DNA of 64,000 nucleotides from Brachypterus glaber (taxonomy: Eukaryota > Arthropoda > Insecta > Coleoptera > Kateretidae), in assembly GCA_958510825.1 (NCBI GenBank), contig OY294044.1, positions 78,166,895 to 78,230,894 of the forward strand, given 5' to 3'. Positions 54,683 through 64,000 of this stretch are shown piece after piece. The notes below the pieces were generated by a model. That model was not told the DNA's origin and did not search any database. It saw only the letters and a program-made list of their open reading frames with translations. How positions within the stretch are numbered: the stretch's first letter is position 1; each line of letters starts with the position of its first letter. A program made the translations under genes and the position numbers.

Positions 54683-55986
54683 GTACTATAATACTATAGT
54701 AAAAAAATACAAAAATTAACTTATTTTATTCTTTTATTAGCCTAATTATAAATATACAAAATATCACAGATTTAAATATTTTTTTTACATTTAATCTTAA
54801 AAATTGAGAATTTTCCAAATCAATTTATTACCCTTTTTGGGGATATTTTTTGTTCTTTTCAAAACCCTGAAATTCCTTTACCATTCGATAGTACCTTCCA
54901 TTTATATGAATTTCAGCGAAAATTAAAATGAAAAAAATTTAATTGTGATTTTAAAATTATCCGGTCGAAAAAAAAAAGAATACGGAATTAAATAGGTATA
55001 AAGTTTTATTAAAAAAAAAAAGATTCGGTAATATACCTGCTACTATATTTCTTTTAATTATTATACACCGTGCTTTTTTGGGAGTATTTTTTGTTTTTTT
55101 TTTCGAATCCCTGAAATTCCTTTACCATTCGATAGTACCGTCCATTTATATGATTTTCAGAGAAAATTAAAAAAATCTACCGAGCGCTTTGTTTTTTATT
55201 AAAAAAAAAATGCTAAACGAGCTGCGAAGAGTAAAACAAGCCGTGAACATAACGCATTCCATTATACATTGCGGTCCACAAGTCACCCCCCCTCTTAACT
55301 TTTGAACGAGTTGAGATATCGATTTCAAATTTAGAACTCTTAAATAAGACAACTTAAACTATCTTTAAGCATATATTTGATACTTTTATCTCTTAAAATG
55401 TGGGCAGGGGGGCATGGGGGGAATTTTTTTTTTGGAAGGAGGGTCGCGTGATACATCATTTTAAAGCCTTTAAAATTCTCTATATAACCATACATTTTTA
55501 AATTTTTTAAACATGTTTTTTAAGGTTTTGATTTTTCAGTTTTTTTGTGATAAAAAAATAAATTTTTAAATTTTTTTTGGTTAATTTTTATTTATGTCAA
55601 CTAAAATTAGTTTAAAAGTATAATTTACTTTTTTTCATTATGAAATTAGGCATTTTTAAAAAATTGTTTGGATTTTTTAAAGAAATTTTGACAAAAATAC
55701 CCATTTTCAACCCTATTTTAAACCCAAAAAAAAAATGTTTTAAAAAATAAAAAATATACAGTTAAATGGAGAATTTTATAAGCTTTAAAATGATGTATCA
55801 CACGACCCACCTTTTTATATAAAAAATATCGCCTCATGCCCCCCTGCCCACATTAGAAAAGCTAAAAGTATCAAATGTATGCTTAAAGATAGTTTAAGTT
55901 GTCTTATTTAATAGTTCTAAATTTGAAGTCGATATCTAAACTCGTTCAAAAGTTAAGAGGGGGGGTGACTTTTGGACCGCTCTGTA

Positions 55987-56157
55987 TACTATTCACAGTA
56001 AGTGGGTATATTGCATTTTTCCAATTATTAAAAAAATAAATAAAAAACTTTAAAAAAAAAATTCAATTTTTTTTTTATTTTCTTTTTGAGAAAAAGGAAA
56101 AACAAATTAAAAAAATTGTTGAAATTTTTGCAATATACCCACTTACTGTGAATAGTA
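55987..56157. mobile_element. 171-bp MITE inside the palindrome
   Basis: TACTATTCACAGTAAGTGGG with TATATTGCA is perfectly inverted at the right end, and TA flanks both sides (55985-55986, 56158-56159). The uninterrupted site is seen in the left arm at about 55262-55275. Confidence 0.9.
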
Positions 56158-56392
56158 TATAATGGAATGCGTAGGATTACATATGTTCACGGCTTGTTTT
56201 ACTCTTCGCAGCTAGTTTAGCATTTATTTTTTTTTAATAAAAAACGAAGCGCTCAGTAGATTTTTTAAATTTTCACTAAAAATCATATAAATGGACGGTA
56301 CTATCGAATGGTAAAGGGATTTCAGGGTTTCGAAAAAAACAAAAAATACCCCCAAAAAATCACCGTGTATAATAATTAAAAGAAATATACCC

Positions 56393-57165
56393 ACACAGCA
56401 CAGAATATTCTATGAACATTCTGAAAATGTGCCAATATACTTCTTGTAGAATATTCTTCGAGAATATTTATAGAATATAACAATAACATTCTCTTAAAAA
56501 TGAATAGAATGTTCTCTCTAAATAAAAAAATATATTATATCAATGACAAATGAGGTCAAAATTACCGGTCTTGAAAAAGTACAATTTTTAGAATAAATGT
56601 TATTAAAACAATGTTTGGTATGGAATAATTAAGGTATGATAAAGTTTTGCAAAAGGATGTTTTAATAAAGAAGAAAAAAAAACTATTTAAAATTTTGAAG
56701 AAAAGTTGAAAATTGGTAAATGTGACAGTTTGTTACACAGGGGGGGGGGTCATTTTTTTGAAAAATTGAGTTACGTAATATATGGACATCCCCTAAGGGC
56801 GGGCGAGCATGAAGAATATCTGCGATAATTGCCTCATAAAAGTTGGTTCATTAAATTTCTTACGTCATATTTGAGCAACACAAATAAACAAACCTATTAC
56901 ATTAGCAAAAATAGTTTTTAAATATACCAAAATATCTAAGAATATTTTATTAACATTACCAAAATATTCTAAAATATTCTATAAATATTTCATCAAATGT
57001 TCTCAGAACATTCCTAGAATTTTCAAAATAGTGAACATATGAATATTCATAGAACGTTCTATGGTGATACCAGCACACTGTGGGAATGTTCTTAGAATGT
57101 TTAAATATTCTCGGAGAATATTCTATGTATATAATAGGAACGTGTTTATACTGTGTGGGTATATT
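56393..57165. mobile_element. Inverted-repeat element rich in GAATATTC, about 770 bp
   Basis: The ends ACCCACACAG and CTGTGTGGGT are inverted. Both ends and the middle are full of AGAATATTCT, AGAACATTC and GAATGTTC motifs, a very strong internal repetition. It interrupts the right arm of the large palindrome between AAATATA and TATATTA. Confidence 0.8.
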
Positions 57166-57326
57166 ACAGAATCTTTTTTTTTTTTAATAAAACTTGATAC
57201 CTATTTAATTCCGTATTCTTCTTTTTTTTTTCGACCGGATAATTTTAAAATCACAATTAATTTTTTTTCATCGTTTTTTCATAAAACGTTTAATTATTAA
57301 TGTTTTGAAATTTTTTAGAATCCTTT

Positions 57327-57868
57327 TCATATTTCGCTTCTTTTAGATTTTGAAAAAGCAAAACTTTTACTCGACCATCTAATAAGTTGTTTTTGTTGCT
57401 CAAAAACAACCTTAGTGTCTTTCTGTTTTCTTTTATACCAACACAACCACATGACTAAAGGTGGTATAATAAACCCAAATGGTATCAAAAATAACCATAA
57501 CAACGATAGTTCATACCCATCCCTGGATCCTAATGGTATATTGATGGTAATCGATTTTGAATCTGTACCGAATTCGGTTACTACCGAACAAACGTACTGA
57601 CCACTATCAATATACCGAATATTGTACAAATTTAATTTACTTAAATAAACACTACTTATATTATAGGAAGAAATGCTACTTGTTATGTGGCAGTAACATG
57701 TTTCGTCTATATTTATGTGGCATTTTGAGACGTTGCACGTTTTAAACCAGACGATTGTTGGCGGGACTTTGCTCGACACGTTGCAGAGGATTGTGCAGTC
57801 CATTGAGTCGTCTCGGGTAATGTTTGAGGTTTTGATTGATACAACCTCGGGTAATGAAGCGTCAGAAC
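57327..57868 (-). CDS. Ig-protein last exon
   Basis: It is entered in phase 1 and encodes Ig domain 2, the membrane helix and the cytoplasmic tail, ending KSKRSEI and TGA. The acceptor is TTTCAG. Repeat-derived DNA starts about 60 bp after the stop, so the 3' UTR and poly(A) site are probably provided by the large palindrome. Confidence 0.9.
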
Positions 57869-60800
57869 CTGAAAATAATTTTAACATTTAATTTCAATTT
57901 CAAGGTTTTTATAAAAGTATTACGGTGTAATTTTCCTGGGAATTTGACCATCAAAAATCCCAAATCAGATTTGTGGCTGCAGCTGTCAGTTTCGGATGAA
58001 GATATAAAAATGTCCTAGCCCCATATTTTTAAACTAGGTGGGGTAAGGTCGCTATAATCGTACCACCTAAGATATTTTTTATATTTTTCGTAATTGGTTA
58101 CATTTTAGAGTTTGCTGTTTATTTCAAAGTATAATCATTTTTGAAGATAAAAAAATTACTAAACTTCATAACATTTATAATTTTTTACATGTTTTGTTAA
58201 GGTCTGCAAACCGTTGCCTAAATCGTACCTTCCTAATAAACTTACCGAAATTATTTATTGTTGGTTTAAATAATTAAAAAAATAATGCCAAGATAAAAAG
58301 GGTTTCCCATTTACTCCTAAGAATTTATTTAATTACGTGTATTACCCATGAATTTAACGGACTTCAAGGGTAGTAATTTTTTATTTATTTTTAATTGTCA
58401 ATAACTAGAATAAATTTTCAAATTACAAGTTTATATGATTTTTTATCACAATGTTATCGAAAAAAAAAAAGAAAAACACAACTTTAATCATATCCTACGG
58501 GAATTTAACCCTGGACGATTTACAAAAACTTCCCTATTTTGCATAAAAATTAAAAATATAATGTATAAACTAAAAAATATGTATATGTTTTGTTTATATG
58601 CTAATTCTACTGATATTAATAAATGTAATTAGTAATTACTAATTACACATAAAACAATTTGGTAACTGTACTCACTGAAGAGAAATATCCTTAAATACAT
58701 ACATCAGTTTAAGCATTTTTTTTACTGACCTTATCTATTAAGATTAATTTACAATGATCAAATTGTGTATGAGGGTTTATCTCCAAGCTAGCTAGCTATG
58801 ATTGAAAGTCATGTTGTCTCAAAAATCTTTTCAAAGTTAGAGAAATTAAAAAAGTACGATTTGCAGACCGGTAAGATATAGGCTACCTTCCCCTAATAAC
58901 AAAATTATTGTGAAAAAAAAATCAGTTTTTCCCCTCGTTTCCTAAAACGTCGGGAAATATAAAATAGGCAAAGAAAAAAATGACGTCTGTCTGTCTGTCT
59001 GTCTGTCTGTATTCACAATAACTTAAGAACGCTTTGGGCTAGAGACTTGTAATTTGGCATGCACATGTATGTTTTTATTGCCTATCTTGGTCAAGTTTGT
59101 ATTTGAGTAAAATCGGTTGGATTGTAAATTTTTTTTGGCATAGTTTTTTTATTAATCACAGAAGAAAAAAAAATAAAAACAAAAGAAAAAAATTAAAATA
59201 CCCCCTATTCGAGACTGCATATTAATATCTTATTAATACTATTTTAGATTTTAAGCTTTCACGGCCATTAAGATATAAAGAACTTTCACTTTCGGGTTTA
59301 GACCGTGTTAATGGATTTTCACTTTCCGACGTTTCGTCTCTTACTACTAGAGACATCTTCAGGGATTAATCTGAAACAGTTTCAGATTAATCCCTGAAGA
59401 TGTCTCTAGTAGTAAGAGACGAAACGTCGGAAAGTGAAAATCCATTAACACGGTCTAAACCCGAAAGTGAAAGTTCTTTATATCTTATTAATACTGATGA
59501 TAAAGATGATGATTTTGATGACAGTTCTGATGATTAATTTTTTATTTAATAAAATTTGACAATTTAAATGATTTTTATAGCGTTTTATTTTGAACATAAA
59601 TTTTAGATTTCTTTTCTGAAAATGGCAAAAGTTGGCCACTTTTTTTATATCGTTTATTACTACTATAAGTAAAGACAAAAATGCATAAGATATTGAGTCT
59701 GGCAAATGAGGTCAATTTTTGAAATTTAAGATTTTACAATTTTATTTAAATTTTTAGGTTTCAATCACCTTTTTGCATACTTAAAACCAACTTATCTTTA
59801 ATTTATTTTAATTTAAGAAATCACTAGGGCTAATATATTTCCTATACCTGGACAATAAAATTCAATTCACGGAATTCTAACGACCTTGGAATGAATATTT
59901 TAACTAAAATGGATATAAAACTGTATTTTTAACTTTCATATAAGCTTTTTCATATTAAGTGTTTTAAGTTTAGTCCTTTATTTAAAATCGATGACCTTGG
60001 ACTACTTTCTAGCCTTAATTTTGCCTAATTATGACAAAATTCTAAAAACCGATACGCCATATTGGCTCCGCCATTTTGATTTTTGGTGTTTTAACCACTG
60101 TTCTACGTTAATATGAACAAAATCGAAAAAAAAAATAAAAAAATGAACCACCCTAGTGGCGCGGAAAATTTTTTTTCAGCTTTTATCATATTCGAAATCA
60201 ATGGTATCAAAAACACTCGTATGCAAAAATTTAGATTTTCGTCCATCTTTTTTTTTCTCAGCCCACAGTGTTTATATAAGTTTATAATCTTATAGAAGTG
60301 TTAACAGCAGTTGCGTATTAGTAGTATACTACTAATACGCAACTACTATAGTAGTATAATTTAATTATTGTTTTATTGTTCTTTACTTACTGATAACTTC
60401 AATAACAAATATTTTCCTAATGGCTCCCTTATCAAGGCATCTGTATATACCGTTGTGATTTTTATTTGATTTTCTTATTACCAAATGTTTGGAGGCCTTT
60501 TTCTTCCATAAATCATGATTGAAGTTTAGATCGTGGGCCCTTTTCGCGTCACATTCCAGGCCTAAGTAGTTTGACTCGCACGGCTAAAAAATATGAATTT
60601 AAATAAATATTGATTTAATTAAATTTTAAAATTAGGGAACGTTCAAGTATTACGTAACGCTCCTAGGGGGAGATGGGGGTCATTTTGGAGAGTTACGTCC
60701 ATGTTAATGGTATAGGAAAATAGAGTTACAGGGGGGGGATCAATAATGATCAAAATTTGCGTTACATAATACTTGAACGTTCCCTTACGGAAAAACCTTG

Positions 60801-63525
60801 CATTCGCATAAACCTATATTTTTTTTGCTTATTTTTGCTTTTTATATCGATCTAATGCAAACAAATATCGGATGGTCTGTCCGGGAAAATTGGTAAACAT
60901 GATAATTCCAGAATGTTTTAAGCTAGGACTTAAAATTGAGAGAGTGGTTTGTTGATTTTCTCAGTTGGGATTACCTATTAGTAAATAAACTGACCAGTAA
61001 AACAGCTTTCCCATGTTTCACCTCCGCGCGTGAAATGGATTTTCTATTATCAGATTCACTTTTAGCAACCTTAAAAATATACAAATTTTCAGGAAAACTA
61101 CCTCCTGCCCCTTACGTGGTGGAATCAGATTTTTTTTATTATCAGATTCACTTTTAGCAACCACAAAAACCCCAATACACCAATTTTTACGAAAACTACC
61201 TCCCGCCCCTCAGGGGGTGGAGTTAGAATTTTATTATCAGATTCTCTTTCAGCAACCTTAAAAACCCCAATATACCAATTTTCGCAAAAACTACCCCCCA
61301 CCCCTCAGGGGGTGGATTTAGAATTTTTTTATTTTCAGATTCACTTTCAGCAACCTCAAAAAACCCAATATACCAGTTTTCACAAAACTACCCCCCACCC
61401 CTCAGGGGGTGAAATTAGAAAAAAATTATCATCAGATTCATATTCGTTGACCCCAAAAATCCCTATATACTAATTTTGAAGAAAATATTGAAAATATTTA
61501 AAAATATTTACCCCCTCATCCCCTCGGGGGTGTAGTTAGAAAAATTTTATTATCATATTCAATTTCACCAACCTGAAAAACCCCTATACAGCAATTTTCA
61601 AATTTTTCTAAAAAAAAATGTATTTTACCCCATTTGCCCCCCTTGCTGCACGTCAATGTTCACCAAAAACAATCCAGAGCGACAACTTTTGGTAACATAC
61701 CTCTCTAGCTTAAAGCGTTCTTAAGTTATAGTGCACACAAAATTTCCCGGACAGACCGATCTACTGACATTTTTTTTTGCTCGAAATTGATTTATATCGA
61801 CATAAAACGTCATAAAACGCAAAAATAAGCAAAAAAAAATTATGAATTTTTTGCACGAATACAAGGATTTCCGAAATTTTGAAAATTTTCATAATGGGAA
61901 AGGAAAATTGAGGTGATAGTGAGCCAAATGGGCTGAAAATATTTCCACTTTTTGTTAAGTAAATGACAAGTATGTACAGACACACACAACCATTTCGTTA
62001 TTTTTAAAAATAATTAATTAATCCAGGTGGGAACATTAGGCTAATTCGTAAACAAGTAAATAATTTAGATTATTTCAATTTAACAAAAAGACCAGAGTAT
62101 AGATACCTTATATTGTCCAGTATTTAAATACTGGACTTTTTTTTGCCAATGTCGCAATAACTTGTAAATGCATGTATCTACACCCTCCAAATTTGGTATA
62201 AACTTTACTACTACTACTGTGTAGTAAGTCTTTAGTTTAAATCGTTTAAAAATTATTGCGTAATTAAAAAAAAGTCTTTACCCCGTTTTGACAAAATTTA
62301 CAAAGTACGATATTCTTTAAACTTTTTATAGAAGTTTGTTTTAATGAATACTAACCCTGGTAGAAAAGTACATAAATCTAACTTAACATAACATTAGATT
62401 AGTGACATTTTTATGATTAGTCTCAAACGCTATACACAAACATTATAAAATATATAAATCTAACCTTAAAAACTAACGTTTGACAAAAATGTTATAAAAT
62501 ACATAAATCTAACGTTAGTTTCCAACTAAATTCTAACCTTTTTTTAACCTTATTCTAACTTTAAATATTTTTTAAATTTCCATTATTAATACGTGAGCTA
62601 TAGTAGAAAATAATTATTTTAGACAGCCATGTGCCCAGGTTTGATAATTATTTATTATTTCTATAAGTTTAAAAAATATCCCCCAAAAGTCAAAATTATA
62701 GTAGGTTTTGCAAGAATTAAAAAAATATTTTAAGATTTTGAATTTATAAATAAATATTAACTAACTAAATATAAAGTTTTTCTGAGAGTTAAACGTATTT
62801 ATCAAAGTATAACAGCATATTACATGAAAAATATTTAGGGCCACCTAAAAAGATGCCTATTTTATATATAAATATGACGAAATTATGTTTAAAAATATTA
62901 TGATTGCTAAAATATATTAAGATTTATTTATATGAATAAATTTGTCTCCAGCTGCCATTTTATGATGCAGGTAGAAATTTTCTAGTTGGCCACGCCCCCT
63001 CCGGAAGTTAGAAATTAAACGTACTTATAACGTATTTCTAACTTAAAAATCTAACGTTAGATTAACGTTTGTAACTAACGTTAGATCCTAACGTTAAAAA
63101 GCGGACATTTGCACATATTTTATAACGTACTTTTATACAGTTTTCTCGACAGTTTTCTAACATTAGAAAAACTTTGTTCTAACGTTAAATTTTTACTAGG
63201 GAAGTCTCTACACCAATAAATAAATAAATAAAATCATTCAAAAGTTATTGCAATAAATGCAAAGAAACATTTTTGCCAGGAAACTCAAAAAGGCTTTGTC
63301 TAGTTTCTTAAATAATACTTAATGGTTATTAAATAATACTTTATGGTTATTACTACTCAGTGTTTATTAATAATAAGCTAGTTAAAATAATTACCATATG
63401 CTCCCATTCAAATTGTTTATACAATTCTTTATTTTTATTGATGTAGCAAGATAGAGTTAGGTTAGTGCCCATCCTCACTCTCAGAGTTTCCTGCGGAATT
63501 TCAAATTGGTTTTCGTTCGTATATT
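57327..63525 (-). CDS. Type I membrane protein with two Ig-like domains (3' part of gene)
   Basis: Three exons, 63525-63395, 60583-60391 and 57868-57327, join in frame (entry phase 1, then 0 and 1) with GT..AG junctions and end at TGA. The first Ig-like domain spans exons 1-2: TNLTLSCYINKN, a Trp in FEWEH, then NHNGIYRC. The second lies in exon 3: MDCTILCN, IVWFKTC, and YIDSGQYVCSV. A transmembrane helix follows (LLWLFLIPFGFIIPPLVMWL), then a basic cytoplasmic tail of about 38 residues without recognisable motifs. Five or more N-glycosylation sequons (NLT, NIT, NVS, NIS) lie in the ectodomain. Extra Cys in the second domain (KTCNVSKCHINIDETCYC) are unusual. Signal peptide exon(s) lie beyond the window. 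The role is unknown; a cell-surface receptor or adhesion protein is likely. The second domain faintly recalls IL-1-receptor-type Ig domains, but no TIR domain follows. Confidence 0.85.
58039..58893. mobile_element. Possible inverted-repeat element in Ig-gene intron
   Basis: GGGGTAAGGTCGCTATAATC with GTACC on the left resembles the complement of the right end (GGGGAAGGTAGCCTATATCT, TACC). AAATCGTAC motifs recur internally near 58224 and 58853. The match is imperfect and no duplication is clear. Confidence 0.5.
58930..59110 (+). repeat. Dispersed repeat, 'CTGTCCGG' family, copy with (CTGT)n
   Basis: The CTGTCTGTCTGT run is followed by AACTTAAGAACGCTTTGGGC and TAGAGACTTGTAATTTGGCA, the family's 3' blocks. 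The CTGT expansion replaces the usual GTCTGTCCGG. Confidence 0.7.
59270..59486. repeat. Perfect 217-bp palindrome
   Basis: Two 108-bp arms are exact reverse complements around a single central A (59378), with no mismatch on base-by-base comparison. The arms contain ACTTTCCGACGTTTCGTCTC and AGAGACATCTTCAGGGATTA. It lies in the second intron of the Ig gene. Confidence 0.97.
60309..60344. repeat. Perfect 36-bp palindrome
   Basis: AGTTGCGTATTAGTAGTA is followed directly by its exact complement, with no loop. It is about 50 bp from the exon donor at 60391 (inside the downstream intron). Confidence 0.95.
60391..60583 (-). CDS. Ig-protein exon (second in window)
   Basis: It is in phase 0 and runs PCESNYLGLECDAKRAHDLN to FVIEVI. 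It carries the second half of Ig domain 1 with GIYRC. Acceptor TTTTAG, donor GTAAGT. Confidence 0.85.
60635..60784. mobile_element. PIF/Harbinger-like MITE, 150 bp
   Basis: The ends GGGAACGTTCAAGTATTACG and complemented GGGAACGTTCAAGTATTATG differ by one base. TTA duplications are at 60632-60634 and 60785-60787. Poly-G runs lie inside. Confidence 0.92.
60805..60960 (+). repeat. Dispersed repeat, 'CTGTCCGG' family, partial copy
   Basis: It contains GGTCTGTCCGGGAAAATTGG and AATGTTTTAAGCTAGGACTT. With the inverted copy at 61689-61902 it brackets the 95-bp tandem array, so the whole 60805-61902 block may be one repeat unit with inverted ends. Confidence 0.65.
61040..61620. repeat. 95-bp tandem repeat, about 6 copies
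   Basis: The unit contains TTATCAGATTCACTTTYAGC, AACCTCAAAAACCCCAATAT, ACCAATTTTCRCAAAACTAC and CCCTCAGGGGGTGGA. Units start near 61047, 61141, 61236, 61334, 61430 and 61553. Later units are more diverged. Confidence 0.85.
61689..61902 (-). repeat. Dispersed repeat, 'CTGTCCGG' family, inverted copy
   Basis: On the minus strand it reads TTTCCCATTATGAAAATTTT, GCGTTTTATGACG, CGATATAAATCAATTTCGAG, TCGGTCTGTCCGGGAAATTT, ACTTAAGAACGCTTTAAGCT. This is the best-preserved copy in the window. Confidence 0.8.
62355..63201. mobile_element. Possible element rich in TAACGTTAG motifs
   Basis: The tips CCCTGGTAGAAAAG and, complemented, CCCTAGTAAAAAT are similar. Between them AAATCTAAC, TCTAACGTTAG and CTAACGTT occur more than ten times, clustered near both ends. 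No coding frame. No clear duplication. Confidence 0.55.
63395..63525 (-). CDS. Ig-protein exon (first in window)
   Basis: It is entered in phase 1 and encodes EYTNENQFEIPQETLRVRMG onward to FEWEHM. The acceptor is TTTTAG after a long T-run and the donor GTAATT. It carries the first Cys and the Trp of Ig domain 1. Confidence 0.8.
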
Positions 63526-63549
63526 CTAAAAAAAAAACAAGAATAGTAT

Positions 63550-63680
63550 ATCCTATAACTAGTATGGAATAGACAATATTCCGCGCGAGCGGAAAGTTTG
63601 TCATACGAGCCTGCAGGCGAGTATGACGGTCCCGCGAGCGCGGGATGAGTATTCCATACGTGCTGTAGACTATACTTTTT
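63550..63680. repeat. GC-rich multi-hairpin block
   Basis: Within about 100 bp are TATGGAATA with TATTCCATA as outer arms and three internal hairpins: CCGCGCGAGCGG, GTCATACGAGCCTGCAGGCGAGTATGAC (arms of 12) and CCCGCGAGCGCGGG. The repeated GCGAGC and CGAGC loops are conspicuous. It lies about 25 bp upstream of the acceptor of the first in-window Ig exon. Confidence 0.75.
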
Positions 63681-64000
63681 CTTCGACTGCAAATATGAAA
63701 CACTGTATGGCTTTAAACTACGGACAAGGTTAAAAACAATGTTTTTTGTGACTCGGCATTGTAAATGCAACAAAACACATATTTTTAAATAAAGCAATTA
63801 ATGTTATTTAATATTTTTTTCAAATCAGTACTTAAAAAAGATTTTTATTTAATTTTAGTACATATTTACAAATTATAATGCAATAATTGAAGGTTATGTC
63901 AGATTGTTGTGACAGATATCAGGTTTAAATATTTAACAATAGATAGAGCAGTTTTATTTTTTTTTTTTTTTTTTTGACTAAATTGATAAAAAACTGGTCA
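63681..64000 (-). other. Intron of the Ig gene, edge of window
   Basis: No exon can be supported here; the sequence ends in a long poly-T tract followed by TTGACTAAATTG. Confidence 0.4.

Larger units (their letters stand above)
54930..57270. repeat. Large palindrome with two insertions in its right arm
   Basis: The left arm (about 54930-55430) is inverted in the right arm (about 55800-57270). Shared blocks include ATTATCCGGTCGAAAAAAAA, CCATTCGATAGTACCGTCCA, GCTGCGAAGAGTAAAACAAG and GATAGTTTAAGTTGTCTTAT. The centre is near 55620. The right arm is longer because of two insertions (55987-56157 and about 56393-57165) that the left arm lacks. A partial second copy of the outer arm lies at about 54830-54930. 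No protein is encoded. Confidence 0.85.

Noticed and set aside
57415..57745. Plus-strand frames opposite the Ig-protein last exon
   Set aside because: Antisense shadows of a well-supported coding exon with matching splice phase.
59270..59486. Certain biological origin of the perfect palindrome
   Set aside because: Not claimed: a sequencing or amplification foldback cannot be excluded from the sequence alone.

Overview
The window reads as AT-rich insect nuclear DNA, most probably from a beetle (order inferred weakly from the style of the repeats). Genes are split by spliceosomal introns with GT..AG ends. Almost everything else is transposon debris: MITEs and foldback elements with TA, TTA/TAA or TTAA target duplications, a tRNA-derived SINE, minisatellites and two Ty3/Gypsy copies. 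Only two host genes can be supported, both on the minus strand.

Gene 1 is a complete mitochondrial 2-Cys peroxiredoxin (Prx3 type). Its six coding exons lie between 50830 and 28813, join in frame with consistent intron phases and give a 232-residue protein. It has a mitochondrial presequence, the peroxidatic Cys in FVCP, the resolving Cys in VCP, and the GGLG and YF motifs. Its second intron is 19.4 kb and holds most of the notable structure in the window. One part is a piggyBac-like element (31417-37194, TTAA duplication) that contains a 2.8-kb palindrome with TA ends, which in turn contains a 1.4-kb TA-flanked inverted-repeat element; a further foldback element sits beside them. The other part is an almost intact 10.0-kb Gypsy element (38719-48754) with 2.04-kb near-identical LTRs, a 4-bp target duplication, a tRNA-Lys-type primer site, a polypurine tract and one uninterrupted 1603-codon Gag-Pol frame.

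Gene 2 is the 3' part of a type I membrane protein with two Ig-like domains (three exons, 63525 to 57327). Its 5' end lies outside the window. Its introns hold a perfect 217-bp palindrome, a PIF/Harbinger-like MITE and a 95-bp tandem array.

Region by region: 1-15122 is gene-free repeat mosaic, including a three-deep nest at 8455-9980. 15123-19947 is a second Gypsy copy, truncated at its 5' end, with an in-frame 663-bp deletion that removes the integrase catalytic core and with an inverted gag-pol fragment at the break. 19948-28812 is gene-free, with several MITEs. 28813-50830 is Prx3 with its loaded intron. 50831-57326 is foldback-element territory with a large palindrome that has two later insertions in one arm. 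57327-64000 is the Ig-protein gene. No new gene system was identified. The most unusual content is the nested transposon architecture and the mosaic, integrase-deleted Gypsy copy.
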